Position numbers and translations under genes: made by a program. Source: Purshia tridentata (taxonomy: Eukaryota > Streptophyta > Magnoliopsida > Rosales > Rosaceae). Taken from it: a DNA stretch of 64,000 nucleotides. Numbering within the stretch: the first letter of the stretch is position 1; the number at the start of each line of letters is the position of its first letter. Below are positions 36,022-49,000 of the stretch, one piece after another. Below the pieces are notes generated by a model, which ran no database searches, was not told the DNA's origin, and was given only the letters and a program-made list of their open reading frames with translations. The stretch is from assembly GCA_003254885.1 (NCBI GenBank), contig QANT01004768.1, positions 60,067 to 124,066 of the forward strand, read 5' to 3'.

Positions 36022-38125
36022 ATCACCACCATCCTTCCAAGCTCTTGATAGCCTGGAGGGTAGTAGGTTGCTGCAAGTTGCATATTAAACAGAAAAAAAC
36101 AAATTTGGCTGTTGATGATGATGAAGAAATTAATGAAGGACTAAATGCCGAAAGGGGTCCTGCAATCATCGAGAAGCAAGTAGGCAGCTTTGTGGAGTAT
36201 CCTAACCAAGGACAAATAAATAAGGCTGTTTGTTTAAGGGAACTTCTCAAAGGGCTCTACTGTTTGTTTTTACTTTTCCTTTTTTAAGTATTTGTGTATG
36301 CATGTATATTTTTTTTCTTTCTATGTTTGTTTCTGCTTTCCGAACTGGGTAGTTGTGAAATGTTAATTTTCCATTACAGATTGATCTTATAATACACGAG
36401 AACAAATTTGGGCATATAATGCAGCTCACTCTGACTTTGGAAGAGTATTTTGTAATACATTTTTGCTTATGAAACGTGGTGTTTGAGTACTTTGTTGTGC
36501 AAAACATTTGATTGCACATGTCCAAATTACCCACATGGTGTTTGTACCATGAAACTAAAATGTAAATAGATGATCCTAAGTGATTCACAACAATGGTTTA
36601 ATTTGGTTGAAACCCAGAATATGTTTTTGGAAGTTAGTAGATGCTACCACAAGACTGTCATGGAAGGGTGTCTGAATATTAAGGTTTGTAATTTCAATTG
36701 GGGTCAAAGCTGACAGAGAATGAGTCCAACTTGACCTTGTAATCTTCGCTTTTGGACTTTGGAGACACCACCAGTCCACATATGGCAGTAGGAGATACTA
36801 GGTCCAAGGGTTTTGATGAGATATTTATAGAGATTTGTTTTATACAAATTGAGGAACGACTTTTGCAAGGACAGCAAAAGGTAGTGCTCCAAAAGTTCTT
36901 CAAATATATATATCCATTCCAATTTCTGACACCAACATTGTGGCTTCTGAGTTGTCCAATTTTTTTTTCCTTTTTCTATAGACAAATTAGAAAGAGCAGT
37001 CATGCTCGCTCCATACAAACAAAATGGGCCAAGAAGAAAAATAATACATCTTGAAATTTGCCTTCCAGAATAATTGAAACTCTGTTTTCATAAACTGTGC
37101 TTTGTTTTGTGTTCTTTTACTCTTTGGAAGTAGTGGCCCTTTGAAGCTGGAGGAAGTTAATGGTTGTCGCTTTACATTTGTTTTTATTCATTCAAAGGAC
37201 TGAGTTCGAAGATTCAGTTTTGTCTCTCAACTTTTTAGATGGAGTAGTGACTCTTGTGATATCCTGAAAGCTATACTTTCACCCATACAAATGAAAGCTC
37301 TACCATTCTAAAAAGCATGTACTCTTCTACTCTCCCACTTTGGTTTCTTGTGCCTTTCACTTTTCTGTCATTTTATTATCATCACCATAAGAGAGGCATA
37401 TTCTGAGTGGTTCCTGTATAAAAGAGTGAGTTTAACGGTTAACCCTCGTGCTTTAAGCCAGATTACTTTTAGATTTTTTCTTCATTTTAATTCATGTTCT
37501 TAAAGTTTCTGCATTTCTTATACGTTGCCAACATCTGGTTTGTATATATGATTTCGGAAATGAGTAAAAGAAAGAATGAATTAAAACCAAATCATGTACC
37601 ATTGAAATTAGATACAGACCTTGAAACTGCAACAGAACAGATAGCTTTTTAATTTTTTTGGTCGAGCCTATATATAGCTATAAGAGGTATAGTTTTGAAG
37701 GCTAGCTGTAGAGGAAGTAATGAAGAATTCCTTTGTTCTTTGTGAAGAGGCAACAAAGTAATATAAGTCTGGCCTCATACATGTATGAAATTGCCAATTG
37801 TTGATAATTTTGAAAGAGGTCACTTTCTTTACCCAACCAACAAGAAAACAAATTTAAGCATGGCAACAGTTCAGCATTTGTTGACATTTTGAGAGACCGG
37901 ATTACAGATTCTCTAGAGGAGACTACAAAACAAACATGTCAACTTCAAGGACGCTTAAACTCTTTTGGGCGGAGTTTTCTGTAACTTGATGTCCTGTCAC
38001 TTCCGAGTTCCGATGTATTTACTCTTAGCTCTACATTATATGTTTCTTCATATATATTGACGCAGGTCCATTTTTCATTCTCTAATTCCTTCCTGAATTG
38101 AAGCCCACTTTGAGTCTGCGCATCT
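36022..38125. other. spacer between LHT copies A and B
   Basis: The 3' UTR of copy A probably ends near 36300. No gene is seen. From about 37700 to the copy B start the sequence resembles the DNA upstream of copy C (41020-41419) and is part of the tandem duplication. Confidence 0.6.
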
Positions 38126-40395
38126 ATGGGAACTCAAGCTCCAAATTCTTACATCCCCAGCACTGTAAGCCTCTCTCTCTCTCTCTCTCTCTCTTTCTCC
38201 AGACTTACACACAGAGACACACAAACATGCTAATATAGGCAGTATGACAAAAGAAAAAGAGGACTGCTTTACCATCAAGGACCCTTCTCTTAGGGGATTG
38301 GAAATTTTACTAGATTTTAAATCACTGATGCCTCAATCCGCAGGAACACAATGTCTATTAATTATGAACATATTCTAGTACTGTGGGTGTGGGAGGCTGA
38401 TTGGGGTTATATGTATTTCGGTTATGAATTTGTTTAAGAATTGTGAAACTGTACAAATAAATAATGACAGAGGGACGAGCAACCAGAGAAGCAATCACAG
38501 ATAGATGATGAAAAAGTAGCGAGACAGAAGGAAATTGATGACTGGCTTCCAATTACTGGTTCAAGGAATGCAACTGGGTGGCACGCAGCCTTCCACAATG
38601 TCACTGCCATGGTTGGAGCTGGTGTCTTGAGTCTTCCCTTCGCCATGTCTAATCTTGGATGGTATATATCTACTCAACAACAAACACTACGCTTGAATCT
38701 ACATCTGAGTTCATAATTAAACATCATTATATATATATATATATATATATCCTTGTTTAATTAAATTTCAGGGGCCCTGGTTGTGTGATCCTAGTGCTAT
38801 CATGGGTAATCACTTTATTCACTTTATGGCAAATGGTTGAGATGCATGAAATGGTACCTGGAAAGCGGTTTGACAGGTACCATGAACTGGGTCAACATGC
38901 CTTTGGTGAAAAGCTTGGTCTTTGGATTGTGGTACCCCAACAGCTGATATGTGAAGTTGGCGTAGACATTGTGTATATGGTGACAGGCGGAAAATCGCTG
39001 CAAAAGGTCCATAACATAGCTCTCAAAGGCCGCAACCCCATCAAACTCACATACTTCATCATGATCTTTGCCTCCGTTCACTTTGTACTCGCACATCTCC
39101 CCAACTTTAACTCCATCTCTGGTGTATCTGTGGCTGCAGCAGTCATGTCTTTAAGGTATAAAATTAGTTTGAGGTATCAAACAAGCAAGACGAAACTTAT
39201 CAATTATGTATTTAATTGTCATGACTTATGTTGATGCAGTTACTCTACTATCGCATGGACGGCGTCCGTTCATAAGGGTGTTCAGGCAGATGTAGATTAC
39301 GGGTACAAAGCCCACAGCACGTCGGGAACAGTCTTCAACTTCTTCACTGCCTTGGGCGACGTCGCTTTTGCTTATGCAGGGCATAATGTGGTTTTGGAGA
39401 TCCAAGCAACAATCCCTTCTTCACCAGAAAAGCCATCCAAGAAGCCTATGTGGAGAGGAGTGGTGATCGCCTACATCGTGGTGGCCTTGTGCTATTTCCC
39501 AGTGGCTCTCATTGGGTTTTATACTTTTGGCAACAAAGTTGAGGACAACATCCTAATCTCCCTAGAAAAACCTGCCTGGCTCATCATAGCAGCAAACATG
39601 TTTGTTGTCGTCCATGTTATTGGGAGTTATCAGGTGTGTTTTAATTTACTTCTTTCCTATCTCTCCTAGAAAGTAGAAGCTGCTGGTCTTTGTTAATTTG
39701 TAATTGGTTTTTATTTTCAAATCTTGGGGTTTCTTTGTGTTGTTGCAATGCAGCTATATGCAATGCCAGTGTTTGACATGATAGAAACTGTCCTGGTAAA
39801 GAAATTGCATTTTAGGCCTACTACAACTCTTCGCTTCATTTCCAGGAACATATATGTTGGTAAGTAGTCAATGCCAGTCTTTGAAACTGACTTAAAGACT
39901 AAGAGCAATGTGATCACTTACGTGTGTGTGTGTATCATTTGCACTGAATTAGAGTATTCACATCCCATATTTAATTGCAGCATTCACAATGTTCGTCGGC
40001 ATTACTTTTCCTTTCTTTGGTGGTCTTCTGGGATTCTTTGGAGGATTTGCCTTTTCCCCAACAACATACTTTGTAAGTTGCTTAGTCTCACTCTGTCCCT
40101 TTTTAATTTGTAAACAAATTTAAATAATACCAATTCCTGGTGTTTCATTCTTCAGCTCCCTTGCGTCATGTGGCTTGCCATCAAGAAACCACGCAAGTTC
40201 AGCTTATCTTGGATTGTTAACTGGGTATGTATGTTAAACTTGTATTTCTGTCAGCTTTAGACCGCCTCAATTCTAACATGGCTTCCTTAATTTCAGATTT
40301 GCATTACACTCGGCGTCTTGCTTATGATCCTATCGCCTATTGGAGGGTTAAGGAGTATCATACTTCAAGCCAAGAACTACAAAATGTACAATTAA
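38126..40395 (+). CDS. LHT1: lysine/histidine transporter 1-like (copy B)
   Basis: The second tandem LHT1-type amino-acid/H+ symporter. Exons are 38126-38164, 38471-38661, 38772-39155, 39240-39633, 39754-39859, 39981-40072, 40156-40224 and 40297-40395, 457 residues in all. Lengths of exons 3 to 8 are identical to those of copy A. Exon 2 encodes a longer charged cytosolic N-terminus ([20 protein letters not shown]). Relative to copy A it carries Gly-Trp-His-Ala in [19 protein letters not shown] where A and C have a Trp-Trp-Tyr-Ser type sequence. Conserved blocks include [20 protein letters not shown] and [20 protein letters not shown]. All splice sites are GT-AG and the frame is open. The stop TAA follows KNYKMYN. 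Confidence 0.93.
38171..38194. repeat. (CT)12 microsatellite at the start of intron 1, copy B
   Basis: A CT run six bases inside intron 1, equivalent in position to those in copies A and C. Confidence 0.95.
38729..38750. repeat. (TA)11 microsatellite in intron 2 of LHT copy B
   Basis: A perfect AT/TA run in the second intron of copy B. Copy C lacks it. Confidence 0.9.
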
Positions 40396-41419
40396 AAACT
40401 GGAAATCCAATGCATAGATATTGGTGCAAGCATATGTGACAAATAAGAGCATAAAGACATGCGCAAATATGTTTTCCATCTGGCTTGTCTGAACTGAAGA
40501 AGTGTCGATGAAACATCGCTAGGCCTCTGCTCGGAGTTTTTTTGAGTTGTATGTGTACGCATAAATTAAAATCCTTGTACTGTTATTTTTTTTCAGTATC
40601 AATGAAATATATATATATATCTGTGGACTCTTTAGTCATTGTAGTGGAATGCATATGGCAGATAAATCAAAGTGCATATATACACGTGAAAATGAAGTGA
40701 ACGTCAGGTGATACATGAAGAAATGTTACTGGGCGGTTCATTGAGTTAGTATGACTTTCCCAGAGATTAAGGTGCTCTGGTTTTGCTTCTTTCTTTGTAT
40801 TGTTTTGTCATATAATTAATACTGGACCTTGACAATCACAACTAACAACCAAGCACACCCAAGTTGAATGTAAATAGGTGGTCTCACCATAATGCAACAT
40901 GACAGCAACAGGGACCGAAATTAAATTATAATGCAGAAAAAGCAGACCAACCTCTCAAACTCCTAAAGCCTATAGGCTATAGCTAGGTTATTACTCAAAA
41001 TTTGTACAGTATTTTGGAAGACTGTAGAGAAAATAATTAAGAATTACTTGCTCTCTGCGAAGTGGGACACGCATGAAATTGCCAAGTTCATAAAATTTAA
41101 GGAGGCCACTTTCTTTGGTATATATTTGTATTTGAATAGTAGTTTAGTGTTTAAATGACACTTAAGAGACCGGATTACAGATTCCCAAACAAGAAGACTA
41201 GCAAACAAAAATGTCTACTTCAAGAACGCTCAAAGCCTCAAACTCTCGTGGATGGATTTTTCTGCACCTTGACTTTCTGTCACTTAATTCCAATGAACTC
41301 TTCTTAGCTCATATTACATTACATTATTTGTTTCATCTTCCTATTCCATTAATGCATGTTTGTTTTAGATTCTCTAATTCCTGAAACACTGGAAGAAGCC
41401 TACTCTGTGCTGTGAATCT

Positions 41420-43613
41420 ATGGGAATTCAACCTCCAAATTCTGACATCCCCAGCAATGTAAGCCTCTCTCTCTCTCTCTCTCTCTCACTTTTAACAAAC
41501 AGAGGAAGACTGCTTGACCTTCAAGGACCCTGCCCTTCTTAGGTGCTTGGGAGTTTGACTAGATTTTGATTCATTTTTATCAAGCACCTACGAACTTGGG
41601 AATGTGATTCCAGTACTTTACCTAGGAGGGTGATTGGTTTCTTGGCTTGTGAATTTGATTAAGAATTGTACTAAATAATGACAGATGGAGGAGAAACCAG
41701 AGAAGCAAGAACGGATAGATGAAAAGCTAGCAAAACAGAGGGCAATTGATGATTGGCTTCCAATTACTGCTTCGAGGAATGCAAACTGGTGGTACTCAGC
41801 TTTCCACAATGTCAATTCCATGGTTGGAGCTGGTGTTTTAAGTCTTCCCTATGCCATGTCTAATCTTGGATGGTATATATATGCTTAACACAAAACACTA
41901 CATCTTCATTCTTCATCTGGGTTAAAATTAAACACTATTTGAAACTACTTAATTACATTAATTCCTTGCTTAACTAATTTCAGGGGTCCTGGTGTTGTTA
42001 TCCTAGTACTATCATGGGTAATCACTTTATTCACATTATGGCAAATGGTTGAGATGCATGAAATGGTACCTGGGAAGCGTTTTGATAGATATCATGAACT
42101 GGGTCAGTATGCCTTTGGTGAAAAGCTTGGTCTTTGGATTGTGGTTCCCCAACAACTGATATGCGAAGTTGGTGTGGACATTGTGTATATGGTGACAGGA
42201 GGAAAATCACTGCAAAAAGTCCATAACATAGCTCTCAAGGGCCGCAACCCAATCAAACTCACTTACTTCATCATGATCTTTGCCTCCGTTCATTTTGTAC
42301 AAGCACATCTCCCCAACTTTGACTCCATCTCTGGCATATCTTTGACTGCAGCAGTCATGGCTTTGAGGTACAACATTACACATCCAGAATGTAAAGCTTT
42401 ACATTACAATATGATCTCTTGGGCCTTTCCACTCATTGTCAATTGATTGTGGGATACAGTTACTCTACTATTGCATGGACAGCTTCGATCCACAAGGGTG
42501 TTCAGGCAGACGTAAATTATGGGTACAAAACCCACAGCACGTTGGGAACAGTCTTCAACTTCTTCACTGCCTTGGGCAATATCGCTTTTGCATATTCAGG
42601 ACACAATGTGGTCTTGGAGATCCAAGCAACACTCCCTTCTTCACCGGAGAAGCCATCCAAGAAGCCTATGTGGAGAGGAGTGGTGATCGCCTACTTAGTG
42701 GTGGCCTTGTGCTATTTCCCAGTGGCACTCATTGGGTATTATACTTTTGGCAACAAAGTCGAGGATAACATCCTAATCTCCTTGGAGAAACCTGAATGGC
42801 TCATCATTACAGCAAACATGTTTGTTGTCATCCATGTTATTGGGGGTTATCAGGTTTGTATGTCTAATTTACTTCATTCCCATACTAGTAGGTAGAGGCT
42901 GTCAAGCTGGTCTTTGACAACACTTTGGTAATTAGGTTTTCTTTGTCTTCTCGTAGCTATTTGCAATGCCAGTGTTTGACATGATCGAAACTGTCCTGGT
43001 AAAGAAACTGCAGTTTAAGCCCACTAAAACTCTTCGCTTCATTTCCAGGAACATATACGTTGGTAAGATGTCAATGCCAATTTTTTATAATTCCTACTAA
43101 GAGTAAGAGCAATGTGATTACTTACGAGTCTGTGCGTGTGCATGTCACTTGCATTGACTGCAGCATTCACAATGTTCGTGGGCATTTCTTTTCCCTTCTT
43201 TGGTGGTCTTCTGGGATTCTTCGGAGGATTTGCTTTCTCCCCAACAACCTACTTTGTAAGTTTCCTGGTGTTAGTCCTAGCCTCACCTTGTTTTAATTAG
43301 GATTAAGATATATCCAGAGTTCGTTTCCCTCTAATGTAATACTGATTCCTGGTGTTTCATTCTTCGGCTCCCTTGTGTCATCTGGCTTATCCTCAAGAAG
43401 CCGCGGAAGTTTAGCTTATCTTGGATTATTAACTGGGTATGTTATATGTATGTTCAACTTGTATTTCTGTCCGCTTGAGAACCAGCTTCATTTCTAACTT
43501 GCCTTTAATTTCAGATTTGCATTACACTGGGGGTCCTGCTTATGATCCTATCACCTATTGGCGGGTTTAGGAATATCATACTTCAAGCCAAGGACTACCA
43601 TTTCTACAACTAA
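41420..43613 (+). CDS. LHT1: lysine/histidine transporter 1-like (copy C), intron 6 acceptor lost
   Basis: The third tandem LHT1-type symporter, very similar to copy B. By homology the exons are 41420-41458, 41685-41872, 41984-42367, 42460-42853, 42957-43062, 43164-43255, 43368-43436 and 43515-43613. They would encode 456 residues ending KDYHFYN. Exon 7 is preceded by TTCTTCGG where copy B has TTCTTCAG, so the normal AG acceptor is absent (GG at 43366-43367). The nearest upstream AGs give a frameshift (AG at 43316-43317) or an in-frame stop (AG at 43318-43319). Downstream AGs inside exon 7 would delete part of a membrane segment. The coding exons themselves carry no stop or frameshift. The copy is therefore either newly non-functional, spliced at a rare GG site, or affected by a base-call error. 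Confidence 0.85.
41465..41487. repeat. (CT)n microsatellite at the start of intron 1, copy C
   Basis: A CT run of about 11.5 units six bases inside intron 1, equivalent to those of copies A and B. Confidence 0.95.
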
Positions 43614-44842
43614 AAGACTTGGCGCAAGCACAAGGAGGTCACCCTGAGATCCGATACATAGATATAGTACAAGCATATGATAAGAACAATTTATAGGTTT
43701 CCATCTATCTCTCTTCTTGGAATTTTTTGAGTTGTATGTGTATACAATCCTTGTACGGTCATTTATTTTCAGCATAAATGAAATTAGATACATGTGGACT
43801 ATTTAGCCATATAGCCCCTTTTAGACACTGCAGGTGATACATGAAAAGCAGTGTTATAGAGCAGTGCATTGAGTTAGTATATGACTTTGCCAGAGAAACA
43901 CCAGTGCTAATGGCTTAATCACATTTGAAAAACAAGGCAAATAAAACACATTTATCTCTAACATAATGCTGATTAGTTCCATATTTCAAGACTTTATTAA
44001 TATCAAAACTACTTTTTCCTTTCTTTTTTTTGTTATGTGAATAGAAGTGGATCATGACGATCAAAATTGCCAACCAAGACACCCAAGTTCAATGTCTCAC
44101 CAAATTGAAACATGACAGCAAAGAGGGCCTGAAATTAGATGCTAACCAAAGCAGTTGGAAATAATAAGAATATTGCAGCAAAAGCATACCAAACTCTCAA
44201 ATTTTGGGTAGCTTCAAGTCTTTCAACCTATACAATACCTTTTGGCAGTTGGCCTGTCTCAACAAGTCAACTACACGGTAGAGTATTCAAATTATTTTTT
44301 GCACAAAGATACATGCTCATAATTGAGATATACTTAATTTCTCTGCCAGATGATCAAACCCAACTAACATTTTGGAGAAACCCTTTTTTCAAGTTTGATT
44401 GTATAGCAACAAAGACAACTTCAATTCAAGGAAGCCTATGCATTAATTGAATCTTTAGCATGACTGGGACAAAATTATGATGATGATGGTGATAAATGAA
44501 TCCTCTCTCTGCAAGACCACCACTTGTGAGTTCAAAACCAAACCAAAGAAAAATATTGATCATGTCCCTATATAATTCGGCCTATACAAAGATGCTCATT
44601 AGAGTAATATGTTAAAGGGACTAGCATTTGCTTGTATACATTTGAATTTTGATTCTATCAAAAAACTAGATCAAAGAAACAAAACAAAATATGAATGAAG
44701 AAAGAAGATAAATCAAGGATACAGAGTTACATTTTGAAAATTGTTACATATATCACCCACCACTAATCCAACCCACATTGTTATTAAGCTTGATCAACAT
44801 ATCCAAAGTTTTCACAATGCTCCCTCTAATCAAATCCATATT

Positions 44843-45595
44843 CTATCTAATTTTCTTTTCCAACTTGCCAGTCCTGTCTCTATACAATTCCACCCAGAGA
44901 TTTGAAATCCACAAAATGCTAACAGAAATGGCCGCCATTACCACAACAATCCAAGAAACCCAAACCCACCTCGGAATCAAACCGTCCGCCGCGCCGCTTA
45001 TATAAAAGAGACCCATTCGGTAGACGAAATAGGGGCCAACAAACCCTCTCACAATCGAATACAGAATGTAAAAAGGAGGGGACAAGGAATCGTACACCTT
45101 CGCCGCGAACTCCAAGTCGCTCCTGCGCGCGTTGGCGAGCGTCCAGACGTTCTGGCACAAGCTGGTGACCTCAGCCAGGATCAGGAGGATGAGAATGGCG
45201 AACGCGCCGTGCGACGCGACGAAGCGGCACGTGAGGAACACGAAGAGCGTGGCCAAGTGGTGCCCGATGAAGAGGACGTCGCCGGGGAAGAAGACGATGT
45301 AGTGAATAAGATCCATGAGGAAGTAGGCCACGCTGTAATCCAGAACCGTGTTTTGGAAATGCGTGTTCATCGAACCGAAACCGCTGTTTGGGTCCGCGAG
45401 TAAGGCGTAAGAGGCTAAGACGACCGCGGGGGTGCCGTGGGCGAGGGAAATTAAACAGCTGGAGGCTTCGGGTCGGATCTTAGGGCTCCAGTTTCGGAAG
45501 ACGACGAAGTAGGCAATGAGATAGATGATGAAGAACATAGAGAAGAAGATTGAGAGGAATGGGAGAGAGTAAATTGGGTTTTGGGTTTCCTCCAT
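44843..45595 (-). CDS. TLC domain-containing membrane protein
   Basis: A single-exon gene of 250 residues. The N-terminus SLPFLSIFFSMFFIIYLIAY is the first of about six or seven hydrophobic segments. The TLC hallmark is visible around residues 110-125 (FIGHHLATLFVFLTCR), preceded by MDLIHYIVFFPGDV. The lysine-rich tail GKLEKKIR could act as an ER-retrieval-like signal. TLC domains are found in ceramide synthases and TRAM proteins. This short form lacks the homeodomain-like and longer catalytic regions of LAG1 proteins, and resembles the small plant TLC proteins whose function is not established. The coding region is GC-rich over its 5' half. The upstream 45600-45900 region carries TGGGCTTTTATGGGCTT, site II-like words. 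Confidence 0.85.
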   Translation of the reverse strand: MEETQNPIYSLPFLSIFFSMFFIIYLIAYFVVFRNWSPKIRPEASSCLISLAHGTPAVVLASYALLADPNSGFGSMNTHFQNTVLDYSVAYFLMDLIHYIVFFPGDVLFIGHHLATLFVFLTCRFVASHGAFAILILLILAEVTSLCQNVWTLANARRSDLEFAAKVYDSLSPPFYILYSIVRGFVGPYFVYRMGLFYISGAADGLIPRWVWVSWIVVVMAAISVSILWISNLWVELYRDRTGKLEKKIR

Positions 45596-46061
45596 TGAAA
45601 CCCTTGACTGTGAGGCTCTGACTCTAGTCTCTGACTGTGTTTGAAAGGAGAAAGGAGCGAGTGGCAGAGTTTATAAAAGGGTTTTGCTGCGGTTTCCAAA
45701 ATGAAAGGAGCAACAAATGGAAGGAAAACGACGACCTGAAAAGTGCGGAGTGTCAGACTCAAGAGTCAAGAGCGTTATCTCCTATGGAGTCCCACTGATC
45801 AAATTCATTGGGCTTTTATGGGCTTCGCGGATGTATTTGGACTTAAATCAAATTCATTGGCCTTTTTTTTTAATGGCAGCTACTGAGTAATGAATGAAGC
45901 ACTTCATTCATGATTCATCTATTTGTTTATCATCAGGGAAAGTGATTTACCAAAAACCATAACAACAAAATGCGCAGACATTTTCTTTTATCCTTCTTCG
46001 TATAAAAATATTCTATTTTGGCTTCTTGATTCGTTCATGAATACAAAAGTAGCAACTATAT

Positions 46062-49000
46062 TTAGTCAATTTCTCCCTCCTCTATATCATTTACAGGATT
46101 TGGAACACTAAGAGGCTCACCTTCTTCCTCCTCTTCATCCTCTTTTATGTACAAGCCAAGTTGTTCCAAGGGGTTACTCCCCCCAAACTTAAATCCACCT
46201 AAACCATCCTGTGAGTGCTCTGGGCTTGTTTCATCTACAGAGCTTGGCAATTGCTCCACAGGGGCAGTTCGAAGCATTTCCAGATCTTGAAGAAACCGAG
46301 AGTTCTCATTGATTTCAACAGTCTTTTCTATCTGTACATATGCCATAAGATGTTCCAATATAAAATCGATATATATATTAAGGATTTGAATTTCTGCAAC
46401 TGTGCAACATATGATGTGGCAATTTACCTGCAGCAATGCCTGCCGTGCTGCTTCTCTCTCAAGATCCCTCTTCCGTTTAGCCTCAGCAGCAGCTTCCGCT
46501 TCTACTCGCCTTCGAGCATCCTCAGCAGCCTTGGCTTCTGCTTGTAACCGTGCTTTTTCTGCTCATATATTGGCAAAATAGTAAAAGTTACTGGATGTTA
46601 ATATACATTTCAGTTAATAAACCAGGGGATGTTTATGTATATTTACCCACCATTGGATGCAAGCAAAGAAATTTATGCAAACAACAAATAGAAATGAAGT
46701 ACAAGTTTAAGTGTCAGGCCACAACCTTTCTTCCGTTGTAATTCAAGTTCCTCCCTCTCTCGCCGCAATTTCTCAGGATCCCCTTTATCACCCTGATCTC
46801 AGCCAGATCAAATTATACCAGATCACATCCAGAGTAGAAAATGCTTGCAAAATGATGAGTACAAACAGGGTAAGTATACAAGTAGCCTGACTTTGTAACC
46901 CACCTGAACAAGTGTTTTCTCTCGAGCTCTTAAAATGGTATCGGCAAAACGATTCTTCAATAGAGCGGCCCTGTACTGCTTCTCAGGGGAGACCTTCCTC
47001 TCTGTGGGAGCACTGTCCCCTAAACGTTTTTGAGAGATGAACAATGAGATGCTACCAGAAAAACCAACAGCATATTTTTTTTTCCCCTTTTTTAATTGGT
47101 TTAACTCTTCAGCTTACCATCCTGACGAGAATCTGACTCCACAGAACTTGGCTTTTGCTGGGAAGTTTGTTCAACTTGATCCAACCCACTATCAGACTCT
47201 GTAAGATCCCATGGATTAGCAAATTAAATTATCACTAAACTATTCAAAATCCATAAACACAATCATTTCAGAGAAGCCTGGACCATGCAAAGTGGAGGAC
47301 AACCATGATGGTCATTAAAACCATTTGACAGTCTCCAACAAACTAAATACATAGCCCAGCATTAAGCTAAACACATGATTTGGGTGCAGCATATCAGATA
47401 TCATGTTTATTATAGATAATAAACCATAAGACAGGCACTATGCATCAGAAATGCAATACATGATATAGGTAAGATGAGGAAACGGTTATAGAGGAAGTGT
47501 ACTTTATTTTCTATCCAACCCGTGTTTCTATTCAATGGATTTTCGAAGGAATGAAAATTATCAAAATTATCTCTGTAACCTTATAGAATTAATTGGGGAA
47601 TCTGATTTTAATGAAAGATACTCATGATTTCTTTCAAGGGAATTACCAACTGCTGTCTTTTCGTCTAACTGAGCTCCAGAACCCAAGATCTGTGGTACCT
47701 GAAGAATAATTTAAGTACAATGTCAGTCAAACTACCCACCACACATTATTGTACTGCAAAAACTCAATTGCACAGAAAACAAGGATAGTTTGTCAACCAT
47801 CCATTGCGATTTACGTATTTTAACAAAATATGTCAGACACCTTAGATCCATTTACTGGACTTGAGGCCTTAGCATCATCAAAATCACTCTCAGAACTGCT
47901 AGAATCTGAACCTGTGAAGCATACACAAGATACATAATTATTTAATGTTTATTTTCTCATGGACGTAAATTGGAATAATGAGGAAGAAGCCCCTGGAATC
48001 ATGGTTCACATTACTCTTTTGCAAGCATAATATATCACTTTTTTCCCCTCCATTTAACTAAACTCTATGACATTATACTATTTAAGGCATGAATAGGAGA
48101 ATTAAAAAGTTTCTCCTGCAATCCCTACTCCATCTAAAAAAACTGGGAATTATTACCAAAACTATGAAATACCCCAAACAAAGAAGAAAGTAAAGAAACA
48201 GAACTTATGAGGGACCTAACCAAACAAAGACCACAGCAGAACAAACTCAATTACCACTGGAACTGCTTGAGCTGATGCCTTTACTACTTCTATGGCCTAT
48301 ATCTTTCTCTATCTCCACGGGAGGATAGCTTGATACAGGAGGCTCATTTCCACCAATATCAACATCCTCATCAGCTGGTTCACACCCTACAAAGGCACAT
48401 ATGCAAGGGGGAAAAAATGTCTTTATACGTTCTAAAACTAAAGTCAGAATTTTATAAATGCAAGCAGATGAAGAAGAATATGACCTTTGCATGGCTGCAT
48501 GGATGAATTGCTCAACCCTGACTCGTTCAAAAGCTGCAGCAAATAAATGTAAACAACGTGTTATTCACGCATATATTAATCTACTTTGATTCCAAGAAGG
48601 AGGTGAGGTCCCGGGTAATACCTCTATTGAACAAGGTTCAGCTCCCACATGGTTCTTTTGTTTCTCTTGCGAATGCTCATCTAAAAGCTTCCGGAGTGTG
48701 AACAGGGTATCGTCACTGAGATCATCAATATCAATCTCAATCTCATCCTCTCCAGATTCCTTTCCGTCTGAACTATGTTCCCTCAAGAAATCAATGATAT
48801 GCAAAGGCATATCTCCAAGCGAAGACTCCAATTCTCTGCCCAAAATGCGTTTCTCCTCCTCCGTCATTATCCGATTAGCAGGCTCAGACTTTAGTTCATG
48901 GGCGGTTGATGTGATTACCCTCTTTTTTGACTGGGCTATTGGCTTAGCAGTTTCCATGCCTTCATGAGGACCAGATTTAGCTGGCAGTGGTTGGAGATCA

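Larger units (their letters stand above)
37700..44215. repeat. tandem segmental duplication containing LHT copies B and C
   Basis: Unit 1 is about 37700-40980 and unit 2 about 41020-44215. Similarity covers the genes, about 400 bases upstream (both contain AAGAGACCGGATTACAGATT or a close variant) and part of the 3' flank. In the flank, the CCAAG.CACCCAAGTT.AATG region at about 40845 matches one at about 44075. Boundaries are by eye and uncertain by about 50 bases. Confidence 0.75.

Noticed and set aside
44139-44450. 103-codon open frame between LHT copy C and the TLC gene
   Set aside because: It starts within flank DNA that belongs to the tandem duplication and is not open in the matching part of unit 1, so it is not conserved.
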